A stretch of DNA of 64,000 bases. It comes from JAFGRU01 sp016934985. GTDB lineage: Bacteria > Desulfobacterota > Desulfuromonadia > Desulfuromonadales > JAAYDE01. Each line of letters starts with the position of its first letter. Positions within the stretch are counted from its first letter, which is position 1. The notes below the pieces were generated by a model, which saw only the letters and a program-made list of their open reading frames with translations, ran no database searches and had not been told where the DNA came from. This document shows, piece by piece, positions 26,240 to 35,006 of this stretch. Position numbers and translations under genes: made by a program. The stretch is from positions 620,001-684,000 of the forward strand of contig CAXXJQ010000003.1 of NCBI GenBank assembly GCA_963665045.2, given 5' to 3'.

Positions 26240-28087
26240 ATGAAACCAGATTCCGAACGCGCCAGGCGTTTCCTCGATATTCTCGACAAGCGGGTCATGG
26301 TCGGTGACGGCGCTATGGGGACCTTGCTTTACAGCCGCGGGGTGTCGCTGGAGCTGCCTTTCGAGGCCCTCAATGTCTCCGATCCAATGTTGGTGGCACT
26401 GGTTCACCGCGAATATGTTGAGGCCGGCTCCGGACTTCTTGAAACCAATACCTTCCGTGCCAACCGCCCTTGCCTGGCCGCCAAAGGACTGGAAAATAAG
26501 GTCCGTGAGATCAATAAGGCCGGCGCACGATTGGCCCGGGAAGAAGCGGGGGAAGAATGTTTCGTGGCCGGCTCCGTGGGTCCGCTGCCTCGCCCTAAAG
26601 CGGACCAGGAGGATTTCCCCCGGCAGGACAAAAAAGCCTTTTACCTGGAACAGATGGAAGCTCTGATCGAGGGTGGGGCGGATATCCTGCTGCTGGAAAC
26701 CTTCCCCTCTCTCAAAGAGTTGGAACTTGCCATCTCTGTGGCTTTGGGTTTTGACCTTCCCGTTTTTGCCCAGCTCGCTTTTTTGGAGGGGGGGCGGACC
26801 CTGGAAGGGGAGACGGTTGAGGCCGTGGCCCGACGGTTGAGCGATTCCGGGATCGCCGGAATCGGTGCCAACTGTGGCACCGGCCCTCGTGAGATGCTTG
26901 ACCTTGCCCGGCGTCTCAGCACGTCGACCCGGTTGCCGATCTCCATCTTCCCCAACTCCGGCTTCCCCCAGCGTATCAACGGCCGCAATATCTATCTGAC
27001 CACCCCCGAATATTTTGCCTCGCGGGGCAAAGAACTGGTTGCGGAGGGCGTATCTATCATCGGCGGTTGTTGCGGGACGACGCCGGACCATATCCGCCTT
27101 CTGGTGGATGCCCTTGGGGATGCGAAACCAGTGCGCCCCTTGCAGTTGGTTTCCGGCACCCGGCCGGTGAAAGAATTGAGAAAAACACAGCAGGCCGCCA
27201 CTTTTCTCGACAGGTGGGGAAAAGAACCGGTCATCACCGTGGAACTTGACCCTCCGAAAGGGCTTGATACAAGCAAAATCTTGGCTGCTGCTGAGATCCT
27301 GGCCGACAAGGGCATTGCCGCTATTAACCTGGCTGAAAACCCCCTGGCCCGCATCCGCATGGGCAATATCGCCCTGGCCCGGGAAATTCAGGAAAAAACC
27401 GGTCTTGAAGTGATTATTCACCTGACCGGCCGGGACCGCAACCTGATCGGTCTGCACTCCGACCTGATGGGAGCTCACCTTCTCGGCATCCGCAATGTGC
27501 TTGCCGTAACCGGGGATCCCACTCCTTTGGGAAACGAGGCCGGGGCCAGCAATGTTTTTGATGTCACTTCCATTGGTCTGCTCAAGCTCATTTCTACTCT
27601 TAACAAAGGTGAGACCCTGTACGGTGCGGAACTCGGCGGGGCAACGTCGTTTCTGGCCGGGGCCGCCCTTAATCCCAACGAAACCACGCTTCCCGACCAG
27701 CTCGACCGACTGCACAAAAAGATTGCCGCGGGAGCCCGTTTTGTTCAGACCCAGCCGGTTTTTTGCCCGAAGATCATACAGAAGTTGTTCCGCAGTACGC
27801 GTTCATTGAAGACGCCTATTCTGCTCGGTATCATGCCTCTGGTCAGCGAACGCAACGCTGAGTTTCTTCACAACGAAGTCCCCGGTATTGTGATCCCCGA
27901 GGATGTACGCCTGCGCATGCGCGGCAAAAGTGGGGAGGAAGGCATTCGTGAAGGGCTGGCCATCGCCAGGGAGCTGATCGCATCCGCCGGCAAGGCGGGA
28001 GGTTTCTATCTGATTCCGCCTTTCGGCCGGGTTGAGCTGGCTCTTGATCTGATTGATTTTATCCGCCATGGCTTGAAACAAGTTTAA
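26240..28087 (+). CDS. Bifunctional homocysteine S-methyltransferase / methylenetetrahydrofolate reductase
   Basis: A 615-residue fusion. The N-terminal half (about 1-290) is a homocysteine S-methyltransferase barrel with zinc ligands in IGANCGTGP and IGGCCGTTP and an opening MVGDGAMGTLLYSRG. The C-terminal half (about 315-615) is a MetF-like barrel (PVITVELDPPKG, GIRNVLAVTGDPTP, FVQTQPVF). It couples 5-methyl-folate formation to methionine synthesis in the cytoplasm. The methyl donor for the first half is not decided by the sequence. It follows the sensor gene after 27 bases. Confidence 0.93.
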   Translation: MKPDSERARRFLDILDKRVMVGDGAMGTLLYSRGVSLELPFEALNVSDPMLVALVHREYVEAGSGLLETNTFRANRPCLAAKGLENKVREINKAGARLAREEAGEECFVAGSVGPLPRPKADQEDFPRQDKKAFYLEQMEALIEGGADILLLETFPSLKELELAISVALGFDLPVFAQLAFLEGGRTLEGETVEAVARRLSDSGIAGIGANCGTGPREMLDLARRLSTSTRLPISIFPNSGFPQRINGRNIYLTTPEYFASRGKELVAEGVSIIGGCCGTTPDHIRLLVDALGDAKPVRPLQLVSGTRPVKELRKTQQAATFLDRWGKEPVITVELDPPKGLDTSKILAAAEILADKGIAAINLAENPLARIRMGNIALAREIQEKTGLEVIIHLTGRDRNLIGLHSDLMGAHLLGIRNVLAVTGDPTPLGNEAGASNVFDVTSIGLLKLISTLNKGETLYGAELGGATSFLAGAALNPNETTLPDQLDRLHKKIAAGARFVQTQPVFCPKIIQKLFRSTRSLKTPILLGIMPLVSERNAEFLHNEVPGIVIPEDVRLRMRGKSGEEGIREGLAIARELIASAGKAGGFYLIPPFGRVELALDLIDFIRHGLKQV

Positions 28088-28116
28088 TCTATATTTTTTA
28101 TGATTTGGAGGTCGCC

Positions 28117-28548
28117 TTGAAAACCTATGCACCTGTTTTAAAAATCATCACAGTTTTGTTGTTTCTACTCACTTCGGGCTGTCAGACTTTTCAGCAAGTG
28201 GACCAGAAAACCTTGCTTGATGAAGCCTTGAGGGAATACATGATGTATCTTCGCTGGCAGGATTTCCACGATGCCGCTACTTTTATGGTTAAGGAAAACC
28301 AGGCCGCCTTTTTGGAGGACTTTTCCGGCAAGGAGGACCTTAACATTACCGACCTGACCCTGGTCAATCAAGCGGCAACGGCAAACCCTAACGAGTATCA
28401 GGTTGTTTTGCGTTTGGAGTATTTTTTACTCCCTTCCAATACCGTCCGGACAAAGGATATTCATCAAACCTGGGTTTTAATATTGGATCCAAAATCCATT
28501 AAGCCCAAAGGCTGGTTTATAGCCACGCCTTTTCCGGAGTTTCCCTGA
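28117..28548 (+). CDS. Small predicted lipoprotein of unknown function
   Basis: A 143-residue protein. TTG 28117 is preferred because GGAGGT lies five bases upstream; an upstream TTG (28105) would place that ribosome site inside the gene. The N-terminus is a signal segment ending LLFLLTSGCQTF, a near-consensus lipobox with cysteine as first mature residue. The rest (EALREYMMYLRWQDFHDAAT, LDPKSIKPKGWFI) resembles small exported proteins of unknown function. No domain is recognised. Confidence 0.75.
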   Translation: MKTYAPVLKIITVLLFLLTSGCQTFQQVDQKTLLDEALREYMMYLRWQDFHDAATFMVKENQAAFLEDFSGKEDLNITDLTLVNQAATANPNEYQVVLRLEYFLLPSNTVRTKDIHQTWVLILDPKSIKPKGWFIATPFPEFP

Positions 28549-28634
28549 ATCCGGCCGATTTTTGATTTAAATTGTGACAAAAATGTAGTAAAAACAATCC
28601 CCCGGTCAAATTCTCCGAGCAACAAATCTGTTTA

Positions 28635-28661
28635 CAATAATAAAACAATGTTTTATTATTG
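28635..28661. promoter_or_regulatory. Perfect 27-bp palindrome upstream of the NuoE/F/G-GltD operon
   Basis: CAATAATAAAACA (28635-28647), a central A, then its exact reverse complement (28649-28661). A one-base loop cannot fold as an RNA hairpin without losing pairs, so a dimeric repressor or activator site in DNA is more plausible. It lies about 175 bases before the first gene of the electron-transfer operon. It does not match FNR or Rex consensus. Confidence 0.65.
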
Positions 28662-28836
28662 GTCTCTGCTTTTATGAAAGCGGGTTTTTTAATATCTACG
28701 GTTGGGCTCCTTCGGTGCCGCTGTCCAGGAATTTGTCGGACTTGGGGTTTAGGGAGTCCCCTTATGGCGCAGGGCTGTCGGTGTTCAGGCGTCAGGGGGA
28801 ATACCGTAGAGGAGGAAAGAAAGAACGAGGATCCCC

Positions 28837-29319
28837 ATGTGTAATTGTATTGATATCCAAAAGGTTGACAGCATTGTCGAACGGATAGGAAAAGATCCCA
28901 CCAAGGCAATTCCCGTTCTTCAGGCTGTTCAGAAGGAGTTTCGTTATGTACCGCTTGAAGTCATCGAGCGGATTGCACAAACGACGGAGATGACAGAATC
29001 GCAGCTCTATGGGGTGGCCACTTTTTTCACCCAGTTCCGGCTTGAGCCGGTGGGGGAGAAAATTATCAAGGTCTGCCACGGCACCGCATGTCACGTCGGC
29101 GGGGCTGAAGGTCTGACCGAAGCCCTGGAAGCGAGGCTCGGCATAAAGGATGGCGAAAACACCCCGGATATGAAGTACACCCTTGAATCCGTGGCTTGTG
29201 TGGGTTGCTGTTCCCTGGCACCGGTGGTTATGGTGGATGAAAAGACCTACGGTAGCCTTGATAGGAAGAAAGCCGCAAAGATTATCGACGATCTGGAAAA
29301 AGCAGGAGAAACCGGGTGA
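28837..29319 (+). CDS. NuoE-like [2Fe-2S] thioredoxin-fold subunit
   Basis: A 160-residue protein of the complex I 24-kDa subunit family. The four cluster ligands are in VCHGTACHVGG and CVGCCSLAP. The N-terminal helical bundle includes IPVLQAVQKEFRYVPLEVIERIA. It passes electrons between the FMN subunit and other clusters. It is the first gene of a three-gene operon; its TGA overlaps the GTG of the next gene. Equivalent to HydC/StnC in bifurcating complexes. Confidence 0.92.
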   Translation: MCNCIDIQKVDSIVERIGKDPTKAIPVLQAVQKEFRYVPLEVIERIAQTTEMTESQLYGVATFFTQFRLEPVGEKIIKVCHGTACHVGGAEGLTEALEARLGIKDGENTPDMKYTLESVACVGCCSLAPVVMVDEKTYGSLDRKKAAKIIDDLEKAGETG

Positions 29320-31070
29320 GTGCGAATAAAAAAACGATAGTTGTTGGGATGAGCACCTGTAACGTTGCTGCGGGTGCCGATGAAGTTCTAAAAATCATCC
29401 AAAATAGAGTAAACGCCGGGCTGGATGTCAACCTTTCCATAACCGGCTGTCTCGGCATGTGCTACTGCGAGCCGCAGGTCAAGGTGCTTGACGAGGACGG
29501 CAGGGAACACCTCTATATTAAAGTTGATGCCGGCCGCATGGAAAAAATCCTGACCGATCATGTGGAGGGCGGTGAGCCGCAGGTCAAGTGGACCCTTGAC
29601 TTTGCCGAGGCCATTGGTAAACAGCGCCGCATCGTTTTGGCCAACTGTGGCAAAATCGATCCGGAAAAGCTGGACGATTATCTGGCCCGGGACGGCTACA
29701 AGGCCCTGGAAAAGGTGCTAAAGGACAACCAGCCGGAAGCCGTTATCCAGGAGGTTCAGGATTCCGGCCTGCGGGGCCGTGGCGGTGGCGGTTTTTCCAC
29801 CGGCCTCAAATGGCGTTTCGCTTTCAACAACAAAGCGGACAAGAAATATGTCGTCTGCAACGCCGACGAAGGTGACCCCGGCGCTTTTATGGACAGGACC
29901 ACCCTGGAGAGCGATCCCCACGCGGTGCTCGAAGGCATGGCTATCGGCGCCTTTGCCACCGGAGCGGACGAGGCCTATGTCTATTGCCGGGCCGAATACC
30001 CCCTTGCCATCAAACGTCTCAACCGGGCCATTGCTCAGGCCGAAGAAAAGGGCTATCTGGGAAAAAATATTTTCGGTACGGGCTTCAATTTCGAGGTTCA
30101 TGTCAAGGAAGGGGCGGGTGCCTTTGTCTGTGGCGAGGAGACAGCTCTGTTGGCGTCCATCGAGGGGCGCCGGGGCATGCCAACCATTAGGCCGCCGTTT
30201 CCGGCTGAGTCCGGCCTGTTCGGCAAACCGACCACCATTAACAATGTCGAAACCTGGGCCAACGTCCCCTGGATCGTTCGTCACGGCGCCCAGGCCTTTG
30301 CCGCTTACGGGACGGAGAAATCGAAGGGCACCAAGGTCTTTGCCCTCGCCGGCAAGATCAAACACGGAGGTCTGGTGGAGGTGCCCATGGGCATTACCCT
30401 CGACGAGATCATCCACGATGTCGGCGGCGGCACCGGTACCAACCGTCAGGTCAAGGCGGTGCAGATGGGCGGGCCGTCCGGTGGCTGCGTGCCCCGCGAG
30501 CTGTTCCATACCCGCATCGATTATGACGAGGTCACCCGTACCGGCGCTATCATGGGGTCGGGGGGCATGGTGGTCATGGATGAAACCACCTGCATGGTCG
30601 ACGTAGCGCGTTATTTCCTCGATTTCACCCAACTCGAGTCATGCGGCAAATGTACTTTCTGCCGCATCGGTACGACCCGCATGCTGGAGATTCTGACCCG
30701 CATCTGCGACGGTAAAGGGGTGCCCGAGGATATCGATATTCTTGAAGATCTGGCCGAACAGATCAAAACCACCAGTCTCTGCGGCCTCGGTCAGACGGCG
30801 CCCAATCCGGTTCTGACCACCCTGCGCTACTTCCGCAATGAATACGAGGAACATATTTTCGACAAGAAGTGCCGGGCCGGGAAATGCCGTAACCTCTGCA
30901 CCTTTGAAATCAACGATAAGTGTGTCGGCTGCACCCTGTGTGCGCGCAACTGTCCGATGGATTGCATTTCGGGCAAGAGCAAGGAACGGCACGTCATTCA
31001 ACAGGACAAGTGCATCCGTTGCGGTGTCTGCCGCGATGTCTGTAAATTTGACGCCGTTACGGTCAAGTAA
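29316..31070 (+). CDS. NuoF-like NAD(H)/FMN subunit with extra ferredoxin domains
   Basis: A 584-residue protein of the HydB/HndC form. An N-terminal thioredoxin-like [2Fe-2S] domain (about 1-90) has cysteines in STCNVAAG and CLGMCYCEP. The NuoF core carries the NADH site GRGGGGFSTGLKW, FMN site NADEGDPGAFMDR and cluster motif SCGKCTFCRIGTTRM with a later C in SLCGLGQ. Two [4Fe-4S] ferredoxin motifs end the protein (CVGCTLCARNCPMDC, CIRCGVCRDVCKFD). It is the likely NAD(H) site of the complex. Confidence 0.93.
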   Translation: MSANKKTIVVGMSTCNVAAGADEVLKIIQNRVNAGLDVNLSITGCLGMCYCEPQVKVLDEDGREHLYIKVDAGRMEKILTDHVEGGEPQVKWTLDFAEAIGKQRRIVLANCGKIDPEKLDDYLARDGYKALEKVLKDNQPEAVIQEVQDSGLRGRGGGGFSTGLKWRFAFNNKADKKYVVCNADEGDPGAFMDRTTLESDPHAVLEGMAIGAFATGADEAYVYCRAEYPLAIKRLNRAIAQAEEKGYLGKNIFGTGFNFEVHVKEGAGAFVCGEETALLASIEGRRGMPTIRPPFPAESGLFGKPTTINNVETWANVPWIVRHGAQAFAAYGTEKSKGTKVFALAGKIKHGGLVEVPMGITLDEIIHDVGGGTGTNRQVKAVQMGGPSGGCVPRELFHTRIDYDEVTRTGAIMGSGGMVVMDETTCMVDVARYFLDFTQLESCGKCTFCRIGTTRMLEILTRICDGKGVPEDIDILEDLAEQIKTTSLCGLGQTAPNPVLTTLRYFRNEYEEHIFDKKCRAGKCRNLCTFEINDKCVGCTLCARNCPMDCISGKSKERHVIQQDKCIRCGVCRDVCKFDAVTVK

Positions 31071-31084
31071 GCGAGGAAACACCC

Positions 31085-33175
31085 GTGGAAAAAATTACTT
31101 TTACATTGGATGGAAAAAAGATTGAGGTCGCAAAAGGTACGACCATTCTCGAAGCTGCCCGGGCGGAAGGGAAATTTATCCCGACGTTCTGTCACAACGA
31201 TGATCTGAAGCCTTTTGCCTCCTGTTTTATCTGTGTGGTCGAGGTCGAGGGACGCAATAATCTGGTGCCGTCCTGTTCAACGGCTGCTGCTGAAGGGATG
31301 GTTGTCACCACCGATTCCGAGCGCATCCAGAGGGCACGCCGAACCTGCGTTGAGCTGCTGCTTTCAGATCACGAAGGCGACTGTCTCGGGCCCTGCATGA
31401 GCGAGTGTCCGGCCGGCATCGACATTCCCGGTTTTATCAAGCATCTGGCCGAGGGCAATGATCGGGCGGCTTTGGAGCTGATCAAGGTAAACATGCCCCT
31501 GCCCGGCATTCTTGGTCGGGTATGTACCCGGCCCTGCGAGGAGGGCTGCCGACGGCAGCTGGTGGAGGAGTCCGTAGCCGTTTGCCACCTCAAGCGTTTT
31601 GCCGCCGACCAGGTCGCGGCCAGCGGTGATGAATTTATCCCTGAGACCGCCCCTGCCTCCGGGAAAAAGGTTGCGGTCGTGGGAGCCGGTCCTGCCGGGC
31701 TGACAGCTGCCTACTACCTGCAGATTCTCGGTCATCAGTGCACCATTTTCGATATGCAGGAAAAGGCGGGTGGCATGACTCGCTACGGCATTCCCAGCTA
31801 CCGGCTTCCCCGCGATGTCATCGAGAGCGAGGCTGATGTGGTCGCAAAGCTCGGTGCCGAGTTCCGCTTCAACACTAAAATGGGGCGCGATATCAGTCTC
31901 GACCAGTTGCGCAACGATTACGACGCGGTCTTCCTTGGTCTCGGGGCACAGGTTGCCAAGCCCATGCGTATCGAGGGTGAGGATACCGAGGGGGTTCTGT
32001 CCGGTATCGGCTTTTTGGGCGCCTCTTCCCGCGACGAATCGATGCCGATCGGCAACAGGGTCATGGTCGTGGGCGGCGGCAACACTGCCATCGACGCTGC
32101 GCGTACGGCCCTGCGTCTCGGTGCGGCAGAGGTTTCCATCCTCTATCGGCGGACCCGCGCTGAAATGCCCGCCTGGGAGATGGAAATCGATGCTGCTGAG
32201 GAAGAAGGGGTGCGGCTCGATATTCTGGCTGCCCCGGTCAAGGTCGAAAAAGCCGCGGATGGTTCACTCGATGTGACCTGTATCCGCATGGAGTTGGGAG
32301 CGCCGGATGACTCGGGCCGCCGCCGCCCTGTCCCTCAGGAGGGGAGTGAACATGTCCGCGTGGTCGACAATATTATTTCCGCCATCGGTCAGGATGTTGA
32401 TCCTTCGGATTGCGAAGGTCTTGACCTGACCCGCTGGCAGTCCATCGATGCCGATTTGCATAAATGCACCACCAATATGGACAACGTTTTTGCCGGCGGC
32501 GACTGTGTCACCGGCGCCGATATTGCCGTGACTGCCGTAGCTGCCGGGCGGCGCGCCGCCATTTCCATTGATCAGCACCTGCAGGGTCAGGCGGTTGTCG
32601 GCGATCCGAAAATTTACAACCACACCATGGGCAAAATCGACGAGGTCGACAAAAGCGTGGTCAAAGGTTTTGACAAGACCGATCGGCTTCCCATGCCCGA
32701 ACTGGAGCCGATGGAGAGGATCAAAAGTTTCGACGAGGTGGAAACCGGTTTCAATGAAGCCGCCGTACGTGAAGAGGCCAAACGTTGCATGGAATGCGGC
32801 TGCCGCGATGCCCATGAGTGCAAACTCCGCGATTATGCTACGCTTTTCGGGGCTGACCAGCACCGTTTCCAGGGTGTCAAGCGGCTGTTCGAGCGCGACA
32901 AGAGCCAGGCCGAAGTGGTCTATGACTCCCACAAGTGCATCCAGTGCGGCAACTGCGTTCGCCTTACCGAGGAGGTTCTGGGGACCTCGTCAATGGGCTT
33001 TACCGGCCGCGGTATTAGCGCTCGAGTCAAACCGGCGATGGACCGCAAACTGAAGGATGTGAATCCTGAGGGGTTGGACCGTCTGGTGGAAAATTGCCCG
33101 GTCGGCGCTCTAACTTTCCAGGATGATCCGGTGGCAACTCTGGAGCCCTGTTTCAAACGTCCGGCTTCCGGGTAG
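31085..33175 (+). CDS. NuoG-like [2Fe-2S] domain fused to GltD/NfnB-like NADPH flavoprotein
   Basis: A 696-residue fusion starting at GTG 31085 after GAGGAAAC. Residues about 1-75 are a plant-type [2Fe-2S] domain (FCHND, SCFICVVEVEG). A cysteine region (CLGPCMSECPAG, CTRPCEEGC) like the GltD/NfnB N-terminus follows. The FAD motif is VVGAGPAGLTAAYYL and the second dinucleotide motif is VVGGGNTAIDAARTA with RRTRAEMPA, whose arginines favour NADPH. The C-terminus has more cysteines (CMECGCRD, CIQCGNCV). No hydrogenase H-cluster domain is present. With its two partners it resembles Stn-type electron-bifurcating transhydrogenases; Geobacter Sfr-like NADPH reductases are another possible relative. 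Confidence 0.85.
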   Translation: MEKITFTLDGKKIEVAKGTTILEAARAEGKFIPTFCHNDDLKPFASCFICVVEVEGRNNLVPSCSTAAAEGMVVTTDSERIQRARRTCVELLLSDHEGDCLGPCMSECPAGIDIPGFIKHLAEGNDRAALELIKVNMPLPGILGRVCTRPCEEGCRRQLVEESVAVCHLKRFAADQVAASGDEFIPETAPASGKKVAVVGAGPAGLTAAYYLQILGHQCTIFDMQEKAGGMTRYGIPSYRLPRDVIESEADVVAKLGAEFRFNTKMGRDISLDQLRNDYDAVFLGLGAQVAKPMRIEGEDTEGVLSGIGFLGASSRDESMPIGNRVMVVGGGNTAIDAARTALRLGAAEVSILYRRTRAEMPAWEMEIDAAEEEGVRLDILAAPVKVEKAADGSLDVTCIRMELGAPDDSGRRRPVPQEGSEHVRVVDNIISAIGQDVDPSDCEGLDLTRWQSIDADLHKCTTNMDNVFAGGDCVTGADIAVTAVAAGRRAAISIDQHLQGQAVVGDPKIYNHTMGKIDEVDKSVVKGFDKTDRLPMPELEPMERIKSFDEVETGFNEAAVREEAKRCMECGCRDAHECKLRDYATLFGADQHRFQGVKRLFERDKSQAEVVYDSHKCIQCGNCVRLTEEVLGTSSMGFTGRGISARVKPAMDRKLKDVNPEGLDRLVENCPVGALTFQDDPVATLEPCFKRPASG

Positions 33176-33244
33176 GTTTGAAAACGGATTCAGGACAGAC
33201 TATTCATCCCGCCAAACATGCCGGGATGATTTCAGGAGGAGACG

Positions 33245-33697
33245 ATGAAGCAGTGGAACAATATTGGCGATGTCCTCGATTTCGCCATCAGTGAGGAAGA
33301 GGCGGCTGCAGCGTTTTATACAAGCCTGGCCAAGCGGGCTGATCACCCTTCCATGCGCGAGGTTTTTGAAGGTTTTGCTCTGGAGGAAAAGGGGCATAAG
33401 GCCAAACTTCAGGCTGTCAAGGTCGGTGAAGACGTGGTTGGTGCGAAAGACCAGGTCCTCGATCTCAAGGTCGGCGATTACCTGGTCGATGTCGAGCCGA
33501 GTCCCGACCTGAGTTATCAGGACGCCCTCATCGTGGCCATGAAAAAAGAGAAGGCGGCGTTCAAGCTTTACCAGGATCTCGCCGCCCTGGTTCAGGACGA
33601 CAAGATCAAAAAGGTTTTCCTCGCTCTCGCTCAGGAAGAGGCTAAACATAAATTGCGTTTTGAAGTTGAGTACGACGATCTGCTGACGGAAGATTAG
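33245..33697 (+). CDS. Ferritin-like / rubrerythrin-type diiron protein
   Basis: A 150-residue four-helix protein. Iron-ligand patterns are FAISEEEAAAAFY, LEEKGHK, KKEKAAFKLYQDL and QEEAKHKLRFE, i.e. two helices each with E and E-x-x-H, as in erythrin/rubrerythrin ferritin-like domains. The C-terminal rubredoxin domain of true rubrerythrin is absent. A strong ribosome site (CAGGAGGAGACG) precedes ATG 33245. It may protect the oxygen-sensitive upstream complex from peroxide, though this is inferred from position. Confidence 0.87.
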   Translation: MKQWNNIGDVLDFAISEEEAAAAFYTSLAKRADHPSMREVFEGFALEEKGHKAKLQAVKVGEDVVGAKDQVLDLKVGDYLVDVEPSPDLSYQDALIVAMKKEKAAFKLYQDLAALVQDDKIKKVFLALAQEEAKHKLRFEVEYDDLLTED

Positions 33698-33731
33698 CCT
33701 TCAGGCGTTATCGATATTTCAGAATGAAAAT

Positions 33732-33766
33732 AAAAAAGCCCCGGATATTCTATCCGGGGCTTTTTT
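33732..33766 (+). terminator. Intrinsic terminator after the ferritin-like gene
   Basis: AAAAAAGCCCCGGATA / TATCCGGGGCTTTTTT is a perfect 16-pair stem with a TTC loop and T-run. It closes the 28837-33697 unit; the matching A-run makes it potentially bidirectional. Confidence 0.93.
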
Positions 33767-33769
33767 ATT

Positions 33770-34800
33770 GTTTTTATCTCTCGAATTTCACATGCCACCT
33801 TGGCAGTTTTGGCTGAACCTGGCAGGCGGATCTTTTGACTTTATCTTTTCAAAGTTTGTTCCGTCAAATCGCGGAGAAAGGCTCCTTAAATTGTTGAAGA
33901 CTTTGCGCAAGAGGGACAGTTCCCAGGTATGATACATCTGTTGTTATTTACTAGGTAACCGAAAGGCTTTTCCATTATCAATTAATGCCAAGAAATAAAA
34001 GTTATTGTAATTTCGTGTTGTTATAAAGAAAAAAAGTAAGGAAACCGGTGCTGCTCTTTTTTGGCAACGACTCGTTGTTAAAAACGGAAGGACGATAAAC
34101 AGAAGGGTCAATACTAAATTTTTTTAATTTATTTCTAAAGATAAAGAGGTGATTTTGTACCCTGTGCCTGGCAAAGTTAGATTATTTTTGAAGGAAATTT
34201 TAATGGAAGTGACAAATTTTGCGCGAATTGTTGATAGGCTTTGAACCATTTGATTTTTCTGTCAAAATTTTGAATAGGATGAGTTCTCGTAAAAGTGGTG
34301 GAAGAAAATCTGCTATTAATGTGGGCACCTTTCATTAAAAATGTTAAGGGGTGAAAAATAGTCGTTTGGCATAGAAAGAGCAAATTTCGAAATTTTGGAA
34401 AATACAGTAATAAAATGAATTCTTTTTTTACGTGAATTTTAAGAGGACCAAACTCGAATTATAATTGGGGGAAGAGAACATCCTGTGGGGGGATGAAATC
34501 AAGCTTACCTTGATTTTTCAAAACTCTCTTCTATTTGTTTCCAACACATTAAAATCAAACATAAAAAACGATTAGTAAAAGTTTAATTAAAACCTTTTCC
34601 ACTGCGCAATAACTGTTTCCCGGAAAGTTGAAACATTATTTTCCCTGACTGATTGTTGCCGAAAAAAGGGCGCACCTTTTTCAGTTCATGCTTGAAATCG
34701 GTCCAGTTGAGGCTGTTGAATCATGGCTGAAAGCAGTGTTTCCTGACTGGAAAATGGTAAGCCAAAACGTTGTTGTCGATTGAACAGGGCAGCTGTTTGG
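33770..34800. other. One-kilobase AT-rich region with no recognisable gene
   Basis: Between the ferritin-like terminator and the riboswitch there is about 1 kb of visibly AT-rich DNA, contrasting with the GC-richer genes on both sides. No reading frame has a recognisable domain or a good start; the 68-codon frame on the - strand at 34177-34383 is not supported. Base use suggests either a long regulatory region or degraded acquired DNA. No transposase remnants were recognised. Confidence 0.6.
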
Positions 34801-34806
34801 CGTTTT

Positions 34807-34812
34807 TATAAT
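34807..34812 (+). promoter_or_regulatory. Perfect -10 box just before the riboswitch
   Basis: TATAAT stands at 34807-34812, so RNA would begin near 34819, at the 5' edge of the aptamer. No good -35 hexamer lies at the right spacing (TTGAAC at 34780-34785 is 21 bases away), so an activator may be needed. Confidence 0.5.
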
Positions 34813-34818
34813 TAAAAC

Positions 34819-34900
34819 TCCGAAAGGGCAAAGCCAGAGTAATCTGGTGACGCAAAGCCACGGGTCCTGATTTCAGGACAGCCGGGTTGCCGAAGAGGTG
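34819..34900 (+). ncRNA. GEMM / cyclic di-GMP class I riboswitch
   Basis: The two signature segments of the GEMM motif are present: AAAGGGCAAAGCC (34823-34835) and GACGCAAAGCCACGGGTCCT (34849-34868), with a GGTCCTGATTTCAGGAC P3-type hairpin, and a conserved tetraloop-receptor/closing segment AGCCGGGTTGCCG (34880-34892). The short first hairpin is CCAGAGTAATCTGG (34834-34847). The AGGGCAAA form keeps the guanines found in cyclic di-GMP aptamers rather than the A-variant of cGAMP-preferring Geobacter GEMM-Ib. It is followed by a terminator and the giant surface-protein gene. Confidence 0.88.
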
Positions 34901-34942
34901 AAGCACACTATCTGAGGTCCCGGCACTAGACCGGATTCATAT

Positions 34943-34978
34943 AGCGCTCATCTTCGGCGGAAGATGAGCGCTTTTTTT
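34943..34978 (+). terminator. Riboswitch-controlled intrinsic terminator
   Basis: AGCGCTCATCTTC / GAAGATGAGCGCT forms a perfect 13-pair stem with a GGCG loop and a run of seven T. It sits 40 bases after the aptamer and 30 bases before the gene. GAAGA in the aptamer 3' flank (34892-34896) could pair with TCTTC in the 5' arm, offering a competing antiterminator. Confidence 0.9.
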
Positions 34979-35006
34979 GTTTTTGGGGTCCCGGGGGGGG
35001 GCGGCA

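Noticed and set aside
34177..34383. 68-codon frame on the - strand in the AT-rich region
   Set aside because: No domain, no ribosome site and no conserved-looking composition; likely chance in AT-rich DNA.
34819..34900. cGAMP-preferring GEMM-Ib variant
   Set aside because: Geobacter cGAMP forms as I recall them lack the GGG of the first motif; this copy keeps AAAGGGCAAA, favouring cyclic di-GMP. Ligand preference remains testable.
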